A program made the position numbers and the translations under genes. From Bacteroidota bacterium (lineage in GTDB: Bacteria > Bacteroidota > Rhodothermia > Rhodothermales > Bin80): a stretch of 13,761 bases of DNA. Numbering within the stretch: the stretch's first letter is position 1; each line of letters starts with the position of its first letter. The stretch spans positions 1 through 13,761 of the forward strand of contig JAPPBZ010000046.1 in NCBI GenBank assembly GCA_026702635.1. Direction: 5' to 3'. Below the pieces are notes generated by a model that saw nothing but the letters and a program-made list of their open reading frames with translations, was not told the DNA's origin and ran no database searches. Below, in pieces: positions 7,444 to 13,761 of this stretch.

Positions 7444-10400
7444 TTATTGGCCGCCAAGCAGTTCTTCTGCTGTATAGTACCCTTGTCTATTTGCAGTCCT
7501 AGCCCGCACGGCTTTCACTTGGTTTGGGTGGATTGCGGATGCTTGGTTACCGAACGCATTGCGGACATAGGTTAAGACAGCGGCGACCTCATCATCACTG
7601 AGCAAGTTTCGGAATGGTGTCATCGGAACTTGCCCCGGGTAATCCTGCCCAAGGACGGTAATTGGCCCCATGAGTCCATCGAGCGTAAGCTTGATCAGCC
7701 GTTCGGAGTCGCCCAAGACCCAATCAGTTTCAGCCAGCGGAGGGAAGCCAGATGCAGGCAGCCCCTTTCCGTCAGGTCGGTGGCAGGTGCTGCAATAGCC
7801 ATCTCGCGCATAGATCTCTTTACCTATCGTGTAAAGTGCCAAATCTGCGGCGCTCAGGTCTGGTGTTTCTTCTTCCGGTTGATCCACTGGTACACGTTGG
7901 CCTTTCAGGTGGGCCAGGGCCGTCACGGAAACATTCATGTTCCATTTGTCGAGATTGTCCTGACTTGCCTGTTCAACAATCGGCAACCCGTCACCTGGGT
8001 TTAGCCAGGAAGCTGCTGCCATAGCCTCCGTGCGCACACGACCATGTGGATCCATTGCCGCTTCTGTAAGCAGATCAGTCTGCCTCTGAAGTTGCGGGTT
8101 GTACCGAAGCACCCGGACAGCCGCTGCACGAACCCGAAAATCCTCTGCACCAAGCAGTTGCTCCAGAAGATCTGTATTCACCTGGTTCAATCCCCAGCTC
8201 ACCCACAACGCCTCCAGTAGGTAAAGCTCGTAATTTTCGCTGTTGGAGTCTAGTCCTGCGATCCAAACATCCAGGGCCGCCAGTACCTCAGAGGGATCAC
8301 GGCCGCGCAGCTCCCGACGAGTACGATATCGGGTACGGTACTCTGGAAGGGTTAGGTTCTCGAAAAGCTCTTCAATACTTGCGTCATGTACCTTGGCAGG
8401 TTCGACAAGTGGTCGGGCGGGATAGGTAATCCGATAAATGCGGCCATGCACATGGTCACGCAAGGGATCACGCGCATTGTGCTGCATATGGCCGATCAGC
8501 ACATTGTGCCAGTCAAGGAAATACAGGGATCCATCGGGAGCAAACTCCATGTCCACGGGGCGAAAGTTTCCGTCACTGCTTTGGATCAGGTCCTGGCGAT
8601 GCATGCTCACATACCCGGTCCCATCATCAATCATCGCATGCTGCTTCATCCCTAGGAATCCGATCGTGTTGTTGATCAGCAGATCTCCCTGAACCTCATC
8701 CGGGAAGTGGCGACTTGACACGAATTCCAGGCCAGAGGTTGGCCGTACACGGTGTGCATCTTCAATCAGGTTATAAGATTTATGTGTAGCCACACCGTAA
8801 CGCGGTTTGACCGTTCCGGGCAGCATCCAGCGCACATCGGGGCCGGAGGTCTCAGCGAAAAACGGTTGTCCCCACTTGTCAAATGCAATCCCCCATGGGT
8901 TCGGGATGGACAGCTGCGCAGTTCGCTCAAGGTGGCGCCGCTGAGGGTTAAAGCGAAAAAATCCACCGTTCGTCCCGCGAACCGGTCCGTAAGAGGTCTC
9001 TACATTGGTATGCAAAAAGACACCTTCTCCCATATAGATTGCTCCGGATGGATCCGTGGTAAATGCACTGATCACATGATGAGTATCATGGTCATCAAAA
9101 CCGCTCAAGACGATTTGCCGGGTATCCGCATAATCATCTCCATCGGTATCTGATAGGAGTACGAGGTTCGTACCCTGACTTACGTAGACCCCTTCCGGGG
9201 CCAATTCAAAGCCAACAGGAATGTGTAAACTGTCTGCCCAAGTGATCTGCCGGTCCGCCTTGCCATCCTGGTCGGTGTCTTCAAAAATCAACAGCTTATC
9301 GTTGGGATGCGGGTCTCCCGGTTTCCAGTGAGGGTAAGTGGGCATGACCGCGACCCATAGACGCCCCTGATTATCAAATGACATCTGGACAGGGTTTGCC
9401 AGATCTGTGAACTCTTTTTCAGATGCAAACAATTCCACCTCGTACCCCGGCGCAGTCGTGAGCGTCGCCAGGGCATCGTCACCATAGAGATAAGAAAGAG
9501 GGCCGTTCTTCTCATTTGGCACGTAATTGGTCTCGACCTCGGGAAGCTTGTGCGTTCTTGCATCGGCCGCAGCGATATCCATGAAGGTTCCGGCGGCAAC
9601 CTGCCAAATTGCTGTGTCCCGGATCACGGTCATCTGGCGAATCTTTTTCAATTCTGCAGGATAATTGTCTGGACCAAAAGGCTCGAACCGCCGCCCATAT
9701 ACATGTACGCCATTGGGGATCTTGTAATCATTGTGCCAGTGCCAATTCTTATCTCTGACAGCAGCCAATAGATGGACACGTGCCTGACTGTCAAGTGTAC
9801 GACTGCCTCCAAATACTTGATCTACGATACTTGGTGCGAGCAAGGTATATCCATCTTCATTAAGCTGAGAGCCGTCAATCGTAAGGGGTTCCAGTGTACG
9901 GCGATACCAACCTTTGGAGGTCGAATAGACATCTGCAAATGGCAGTTCGTAACGCTGCGCAACGCGCTGAATTGCTTCCGTGTAGGCCGATAGATGGATA
10001 TTTTCCCGCGCCCCATCAGGGACATCCATCTGGTAAGACAAGTCCTCGAATGCGATCGGTGAAATCAGGACCAAGTCTGGCGACCCCTCTCCGTTATAAG
10101 ACTGTGAGAGCGTGTGCTGCACAAATGCATCCATCTCTTGTTCGAAGGAGGCCACCCCCTCCAGGCCTGCGAAGGATTCGTTGAAGCCGAAAAAAGCCAC
10201 AATGATGTCCGCTTGCAACCCCGTCAACCACTCGTCTGGTGTTTCGAAGTGTCCCTGGCTGTTTGAAGGCTGGGCCAGTTCCGTATAGAAGCTGTCCGCT
10301 CCCGGAAAGGCCCACGGAGAAACCCGTCCGGGGTGTGGCCGAAACCCCGGAGTATTGCCTCCATCACACATGTTGCGAATGGTTAACTTATGCTCTGGAA

Positions 10401-10605
10401 ACCGCTGATGCAATTCCGTCTCAAAGTATCCGAAATTCATCATGCGTGAGCACAAATTATTTCCGATGAGCACAACGTGATCCCCCGGAGCAAGGGGCTG
10501 CAATGGTCCTGGTGAATAGGATCCGCACTGTATGCACAGCACTGCAAGTACGAGAATGATGGCGGCTCGAGTATGAGAGAGAGGCTTCAGCGTCATTAGG
10601 GACAT
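7444..10605 (-). CDS. SGNH-like / PVC-type haem dehydrogenase / HEAT / cytochrome c fusion
   Basis: Predicted 1053-residue exported multidomain protein. A hydrophobic signal (about 12-27) is followed by an SGNH-like domain (about 42-265) with GNN at 48-50 where GDS is expected, FGFNE (139-143) as block III, and DGSQLNEDGY (244-253) where D-x-x-H is expected. A linker (about 280-370) leads to a beta-propeller dehydrogenase domain (about 375-730) of the PVC membrane-bound dehydrogenase type with acidic loops DTDQDGKAD (443-451) and SDTDGDDYADT (485-495) that look calcium-binding. HEAT-like helices span about 740-905. A class I cytochrome c closes it: CSTCH at 938-942, probable distal Met995 in VPMTPF. 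The family probably oxidises sugars or sugar-like alcohols in the envelope, passing electrons to the bound haem; the true substrate is unknown. It is the first gene of the operon. A second ATG lies three codons in; no Shine-Dalgarno sequence decides between them. Confidence 0.9.
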   Translation of the reverse strand: MSLMTLKPLSHTRAAIILVLAVLCIQCGSYSPGPLQPLAPGDHVVLIGNNLCSRMMNFGYFETELHQRFPEHKLTIRNMCDGGNTPGFRPHPGRVSPWAFPGADSFYTELAQPSNSQGHFETPDEWLTGLQADIIVAFFGFNESFAGLEGVASFEQEMDAFVQHTLSQSYNGEGSPDLVLISPIAFEDLSYQMDVPDGARENIHLSAYTEAIQRVAQRYELPFADVYSTSKGWYRRTLEPLTIDGSQLNEDGYTLLAPSIVDQVFGGSRTLDSQARVHLLAAVRDKNWHWHNDYKIPNGVHVYGRRFEPFGPDNYPAELKKIRQMTVIRDTAIWQVAAGTFMDIAAADARTHKLPEVETNYVPNEKNGPLSYLYGDDALATLTTAPGYEVELFASEKEFTDLANPVQMSFDNQGRLWVAVMPTYPHWKPGDPHPNDKLLIFEDTDQDGKADRQITWADSLHIPVGFELAPEGVYVSQGTNLVLLSDTDGDDYADTRQIVLSGFDDHDTHHVISAFTTDPSGAIYMGEGVFLHTNVETSYGPVRGTNGGFFRFNPQRRHLERTAQLSIPNPWGIAFDKWGQPFFAETSGPDVRWMLPGTVKPRYGVATHKSYNLIEDAHRVRPTSGLEFVSSRHFPDEVQGDLLINNTIGFLGMKQHAMIDDGTGYVSMHRQDLIQSSDGNFRPVDMEFAPDGSLYFLDWHNVLIGHMQHNARDPLRDHVHGRIYRITYPARPLVEPAKVHDASIEELFENLTLPEYRTRYRTRRELRGRDPSEVLAALDVWIAGLDSNSENYELYLLEALWVSWGLNQVNTDLLEQLLGAEDFRVRAAAVRVLRYNPQLQRQTDLLTEAAMDPHGRVRTEAMAAASWLNPGDGLPIVEQASQDNLDKWNMNVSVTALAHLKGQRVPVDQPEEETPDLSAADLALYTIGKEIYARDGYCSTCHRPDGKGLPASGFPPLAETDWVLGDSERLIKLTLDGLMGPITVLGQDYPGQVPMTPFRNLLSDDEVAAVLTYVRNAFGNQASAIHPNQVKAVRARTANRQGYYTAEELLGGQ

Positions 10606-10685
10606 ATAAAATTTTTTGCAAGTTACGGAATTGTAGTACGTGCTATCCTGAAGAAATCAATCATAACTCATAAATCATTAAAACA
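10606..10685. promoter_or_regulatory. 80-base divergent promoter region between operon and second sulfatase
   Basis: The haem dehydrogenase operon reads left and the Tat sulfatase reads right from this A/T-rich stretch, so both promoters should lie here. No confident -35/-10 or -33/-7 pair was found. Neither gene has a Shine-Dalgarno sequence; the plus-strand leader is A-rich just before the ATG at 10686. Shared regulation is likely from geometry alone. Confidence 0.5.
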
Positions 10686-12047
10686 ATGCATAGCGAGCAG
10701 CTCACACGGAGATCATTCCTTCAGACAATGTCTGCCACTGCGATACTGACAGGACGGCTCCAATCTCATGATCGGCCCAACATCGTGATGGTTGTTGTAG
10801 ACGACTTGGGAACCGGCGATGCTGGCTGTTATGGAAATCCCGTGATTAAGACCCCGGGCCTGGACCTGCTGGCACAGCACGGTACGCGGTTTACACACGG
10901 CTTCTGCACTACAGCATCATGCAGCGCCAGCCGATCCGTCATTCTGACGGGTCTCCATAACCATGCCAATGGCCAGTATGGTCATATGCATGATTTCCAC
11001 CACTTTAAGACCTTCGACCATGTACAATCTCTTCCCGTACTTCTTCAGCGTGCGGGATACCGGACGATTAGAACCGGCAAGTATCATGTGGCGCCACCAT
11101 CCGTCTATGCGTTTGAAGATGAAATTGTACCGGGGGGCTCTACTCCCCTGGAACGCGCCGAGGCTTGTGCCCCTGCTTTTGATCAGACAGATTCCCGCCC
11201 TTTTTTTCTGTATTTCTGCACGAATGAGCCTCACCGCCCATTTGTGCGAGACGGGAGTGATCCCGTATCCCCGGAGGAAGTACTTGTGCCTGACTATTTG
11301 CCAGATATCCCCGAAACCCGGGCAGAACTTGCACGCTACTACATGTCTGTTCAGCGGGCGGATCGCGGTTTGTTGCGATTGATTGAGCTCCTGCAGCAAT
11401 CGAACGTGTGGGATCAGACGATTGTGGTGTTTATTTCGGATAACGGGATCGCATTTCCGGGAGCAAAGACGACTTTGTACGAGCCTGGCATGCGTCTGCC
11501 ATGTGTGATACGAAGGCCGGATATTTCGCCAGGGATTTGTGATGCGATGATCACATGGGCGGATTTGACTCCGACGCTATTGGACTTGGCAGGTATGGGG
11601 GCAGAAGTCCCCGCTTTGGACGGGCGCAGCTTCAAAGAAGTAATGGCGCAAAGTTCTTCAGAGGGCTGGGACGAAGTATTTGCCTCTCATACCTTCCATG
11701 AGGTCACGATGTACTATCCGATGCGAGTGGTTCGGGGGCGCCGCTACAAGCTGATCTGGAATATCGCGCACGGCCTCCCGTATCCATTCGCCACGGACCT
11801 TCAGGCATCAGAAACCTGGCAGGGTACGCTTGCGCGCACGAGGTCACACTACGGGAAACGCCCGATACAGGACTACCTGCATCGCCCAAAGTTTGAGTTG
11901 TACGACCTTGAGCAGGATCCACACGAGATCCAGAACCTCGCCGGTGATTCTAACTATCAGGTCATACTGGAAGATTTTCAAGCCCGGCTGCGGACCCATC
12001 AGCAAAGGACCGGTGATCCATGGATACTCAAGTGGGAGTATGAGTGA
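10686..12047 (+). CDS. Tat-exported sulfatase, N-sulfoglucosamine sulfohydrolase-like
   Basis: Predicted 453-residue sulfatase. The N-terminus TRRSFLQTMSATAILTG (7-23) is a twin-arginine signal, so the protein should fold and be matured in the cytoplasm before export. Catalytic features: Asp39/Asp40 in VVVDDLG, formylglycine Cys79 in CSASRSVILTGLHNHANG, Lys132 and His134 in GKYHV, His183 in EPHRP, Asp252/Asn253 in SDNG, Lys261 in GAKTTLYEPGMRLP. The LTGLHNHANGQYG stretch and the short length resemble heparan N-sulfatase (SGSH)-type enzymes, which remove N-linked sulfate from glucosamine, though O-sulfate substrates are possible. The maturation motif is CxAxR, not CxPxR as in the neighbouring sulfatase. 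It ends in LYDLEQDPHEIQNLA (405-419) plus a short tail, without the long C-terminal extension of its neighbour. It is transcribed divergently from the dehydrogenase operon. Confidence 0.92.
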   Translation: MHSEQLTRRSFLQTMSATAILTGRLQSHDRPNIVMVVVDDLGTGDAGCYGNPVIKTPGLDLLAQHGTRFTHGFCTTASCSASRSVILTGLHNHANGQYGHMHDFHHFKTFDHVQSLPVLLQRAGYRTIRTGKYHVAPPSVYAFEDEIVPGGSTPLERAEACAPAFDQTDSRPFFLYFCTNEPHRPFVRDGSDPVSPEEVLVPDYLPDIPETRAELARYYMSVQRADRGLLRLIELLQQSNVWDQTIVVFISDNGIAFPGAKTTLYEPGMRLPCVIRRPDISPGICDAMITWADLTPTLLDLAGMGAEVPALDGRSFKEVMAQSSSEGWDEVFASHTFHEVTMYYPMRVVRGRRYKLIWNIAHGLPYPFATDLQASETWQGTLARTRSHYGKRPIQDYLHRPKFELYDLEQDPHEIQNLAGDSNYQVILEDFQARLRTHQQRTGDPWILKWEYE

Positions 12048-12128
12048 CGGTGTTTATAATTCTTGGAACGGCTAACTTTAGGCTTGGAAATAACGTGAAT
12101 CTCGAAACTACGATAACCCTGCGTTTAA

Positions 12129-12575
12129 ATGAAAGTTGAAATTTGGAAACTGCTGCTGATTTGCTTTCTGGTTGCTCCCACGCAGCTATTGGCTCAGGAA
12201 TCGCCCGGACGTTTCATGATCGAAGCAGGGCTTGTTGGTGGAAGTGGGGATGCCTGCCCCGGACAATACATACGCGTCGATGGGGAGGTTGCAGGTCCGA
12301 TATCACTTTATGGTATGGTGGAAAACTACCGATGTCAAGACCTCACAGGCTCAGCAAATCGGATCGGAGTTTCCGTTCGACTGGGTTCTTCTGACTGGAC
12401 TGTACGACCGGAATTAAGGAGCGGACTTGAATACGATGGAGGGGATGTTTCTTCGACTTTCGGGGCGAGTCTCGTACTTGGTGGTCGTTATGGAGCGCGT
12501 CTTTCTGTTCATTTTGGAAATGTATCCGACGATCCAATTACCCTATTCCAGTTGGGGGGCTATCTTCGATTTTGA
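12129..12575 (+). CDS. Small outer-membrane beta-barrel-like protein, function unknown
   Basis: Predicted 148-residue exported protein. Residues 1-22 form a signal peptide with probable cleavage LLA|Q after Ala22. The mature part is made of short alternating strands rich in Gly, aromatic and polar residues (GLVGGSGDACPGQYIRVDG, VAGPISLYGMVENYRC, RIGVSVRLGSSDWTVRPELR, FGASLVLGGRYGARLSVHFG), and the last residue is Phe (GGYLRF), the usual end of a barrel inserted by the BAM machinery. Cys43 and Cys69 could form a disulfide. The length would allow about an eight-stranded barrel. I do not recognise a named family. It follows the Tat sulfatase by 81 bases on the same strand and has no clear Shine-Dalgarno sequence, so it may be separately transcribed. 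No link to sulfatase function is shown by the sequence. Confidence 0.75.
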   Translation: MKVEIWKLLLICFLVAPTQLLAQESPGRFMIEAGLVGGSGDACPGQYIRVDGEVAGPISLYGMVENYRCQDLTGSANRIGVSVRLGSSDWTVRPELRSGLEYDGGDVSSTFGASLVLGGRYGARLSVHFGNVSDDPITLFQLGGYLRF

Positions 12576-12576
12576 C

Positions 12577-12617
12577 CCGTTATGGTGAGTTGAAGGATGT
12601 TTTTCCTGCCATAGCGG
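12577..12617 (+). terminator. Weak terminator-like inverted repeat after the barrel gene
   Basis: CCGTTATGG (12577-12585) pairs with CCATAGCGG (12609-12617) with one G-T pair and a 23-base loop. It starts one base after the barrel gene stop. The sequence that follows is A/T-rich (TAATTAATTTATC) but not a pure T-run, and the loop is long, so this is only a candidate. Confidence 0.25.
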
Positions 12618-12663
12618 TAATTAATTTATCACCGTCTGAAGATGAGATGGAAGAGGTGCCGAA

Positions 12664-13413
12664 ATGAGTAATTCCGATGCACCCGAGTTGATTTCCGATT
12701 TGCAGAGACGGCTGGATGACGCAGCTGACATGCAGACCAAGCAATGGTTTGAGAACTATCTGAAGCACGCTATTCATTATCGCGGTGTTAAGACGCCCCA
12801 GGTTGCCAAGATTGTGGCAGAATGGAGAAAACTTCATCGCTTGCAGCAACTCTCAGAAGAAGAAGAGTTGGATCTTGCAGTGTCATTGATCAGACAGGAA
12901 CATGCCGAAGACAAGTTCGCGGGTACCCTGTACATTCAGAAATATCTACACAAAAAGGTAGAGGCCGACAGCTTACTGAAAAAAGTTGAAGACTTGTTCT
13001 CTTGTGGTGCATTTTTTGATTGGTCCACCACGGACTGGTTTTGTGTGCGCGTTATTGGACCGGCAATAGTTCATCATGGTCAGGAAGTTGCCGAGCGTAT
13101 TGCCGGTTGGCGTGAGGAAACTAATTTGTGGAATCGACGCGCGTCAATTGTACCTTTCAGGGCAGTTGTCCGTGATGAGGTATATCACCATCTAATCAAG
13201 TCAACGATCGCTGTGTTGGTCAAAGAGCGGGAAAGATTCATCCAGACAGGTATTGGCTGGGTTGTCAGCGATCTGTCGAAAGCCCATCCGCGCGTAGCAG
13301 CCATGCTGGTTGAGCGTCACTTTGATGACTTGTCGGTCGAAGTCATAAGGAGACATACCAAGTACCTGCCCAATCACTACAGGTATAAGACAAGGAAGCG
13401 TAGAGCAGCATAA
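12664..13413 (+). CDS. AlkD-like DNA alkylation repair protein
   Basis: Predicted 249-residue soluble HEAT-like repeat protein of the DNA alkylation repair family (AlkC/AlkD). AlkD enzymes excise positively charged alkylated purines such as 3-methyl- and 7-methyl-purines without flipping the base. The family pattern is visible: HYRGVKTPQVAKIV (38-51) near the N-terminus, EDKFAGTLYIQKYLHKK (82-98), the active-site helix FFDWSTTDWFC (117-127) with Trp120, Asp124 and Trp125, NRRASIVPF (157-165), and IGWVVSDLSKAHP (197-209) with Trp199. In Bacillus cereus AlkD the corresponding aromatic residues and Asp113 hold the lesion. The start at 12664 is fixed by GAGGTG five bases upstream. The basic tail RYKTRKRRAA fits DNA binding. 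It appears unrelated in job to the sulfatase genes and is likely its own unit. Confidence 0.9.
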   Translation: MSNSDAPELISDLQRRLDDAADMQTKQWFENYLKHAIHYRGVKTPQVAKIVAEWRKLHRLQQLSEEEELDLAVSLIRQEHAEDKFAGTLYIQKYLHKKVEADSLLKKVEDLFSCGAFFDWSTTDWFCVRVIGPAIVHHGQEVAERIAGWREETNLWNRRASIVPFRAVVRDEVYHHLIKSTIAVLVKERERFIQTGIGWVVSDLSKAHPRVAAMLVERHFDDLSVEVIRRHTKYLPNHYRYKTRKRRAA

Positions 13414-13559
13414 AGGACAATAACCAACAGGGAATCATTGCCCGGAGGTGGTCTGTCTGCGATACCAAGGTTTCCGGTCAAACGCTCGATACTGCAGGGG
13501 TTGGGCGCACAGGCAGCGAACAACATGAGGACACACAAAATAAGTCAAATGATGTTCAT
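13377..13559 (-). pseudogene. Possible broken small lipoprotein frame with in-frame TGA
   Basis: From ATG at 13559 the minus strand reads MNII, a TGA at 13545-13547, then LILCVLMLFAACAPNPCSIE and on to a stop at 13377-13379. The stretch after the TGA is a good lipoprotein signal core with lipobox FAAC, so the TGA falls inside what would be the signal peptide. The frame ends in hydrophobic residues overlapping the end of the convergent AlkD-like gene, so the 3' part may not be coding. A TTG at 13538 could restart translation but leaves a very short signal. No family is recognised; it may be a decayed lipoprotein start or chance. Confidence 0.25.
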
Positions 13560-13761
13560 ATAGCACAATAAATCTCCGCTAAAACAAGGGATTTTTAGGC
13601 AGCCACTATTTAGGCAGACTGATCAGTTTATTCGCATTCCTCGTTCCACAATGGAATTACTCGGCAGGTCTTCGTCAATGTTTATCATCTCACCAGATGA
13701 AAGTGTGAGTGTACTTGAGTAGGATCGCTCGGCTATCAGTTACGGGCAGCATCGGGCCGAA
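13560..13761. other. Right-edge region, no gene supported
   Basis: Only short frames are present. A 21-codon minus-strand frame (MINIDEDLPSNSIVERGMRIN) begins just after a frame that is open from the window edge and ends at TGA 13690-13692; the latter could be the tail of a gene outside the window, but 23 codons are too few to judge. TTTAGGCAG occurs twice (13594-13602 and 13609-13617). No terminator for the AlkD-like gene was identified in 13414-13559 either. Confidence 0.4.

Noticed and set aside
10917..11399. Minus-strand open frame of 160 codons inside the Tat sulfatase
   Set aside because: It covers the strongest conserved sulfatase motifs on the other strand and has no recognisable protein features.
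12055..12060. TATAAT just after the Tat sulfatase as a -10 box for the barrel gene
   Set aside because: No -35-like hexamer is found at 16-18 bases upstream, and the site is about 70 bases from the start codon.
13579..13598. CTAAAA / TTTTAG hairpin as a terminator
   Set aside because: The stem is nearly all A/T with an 8-base loop and lies over 160 bases beyond the AlkD-like stop.

Overview
The window carries eight clear full-length protein genes and one gene cut by the left edge; no rRNA, tRNA, CRISPR array or insertion sequence is visible. The set (Planctomycete-type cytochrome c PSCyt1, a PVC-type haem dehydrogenase fused to an SGNH domain, two type I sulfatases, a lipoprotein GH10 xylanase, a small outer-membrane barrel, several lipobox signals) points to a Gram-negative heterotroph that attacks sulfated glycans, probably marine or host-associated. 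Rhodothermota/Balneolota-like or another sulfatase-rich lineage (Poribacteria, Verrucomicrobiota/Planctomycetota) would fit; this is inference from gene content. Most starts have A/T-rich leaders without a Shine-Dalgarno sequence; the sulfotransferase, the AlkD-like gene and one 14-codon ORF do have one.

Left part (1-3045): the N-terminal 104 codons of a lipoprotein cytochrome (PSCyt1, minus strand), a 361-base gap without a convincing gene, a PAPS-dependent sulfotransferase (minus), and a divergent GH10 endo-xylanase lipoprotein (plus).

Middle (3298-10605, minus strand): a compact three-gene unit transcribed from right to left: a 1053-residue SGNH / haem dehydrogenase / HEAT / cytochrome c fusion, a lipoprotein sulfatase 14 bases later, and a 793-residue SLC13-type anion permease with four RCK_C (TrkA_C) repeats 28 bases later. 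My reading is an operon in which exported enzymes oxidise and desulfate a carbohydrate and the permease handles the sulfate or an organic anion product.

Right part (10686-13761): divergent from that operon across 80 bases is a Tat-exported sulfatase of the N-sulfoglucosamine sulfohydrolase type with a CxAxR maturation motif, then a 148-residue outer-membrane barrel protein and an AlkD-like DNA alkylation repair protein. The last 350 bases hold no clear gene, only a possible broken lipoprotein reading frame.

The most interesting points are the operon itself, the SGNH domain that appears to have lost its catalytic Ser and His, the two different sulfatase maturation motifs side by side, the four-RCK_C permease, and a 14-codon ORF with a perfect Shine-Dalgarno sequence.
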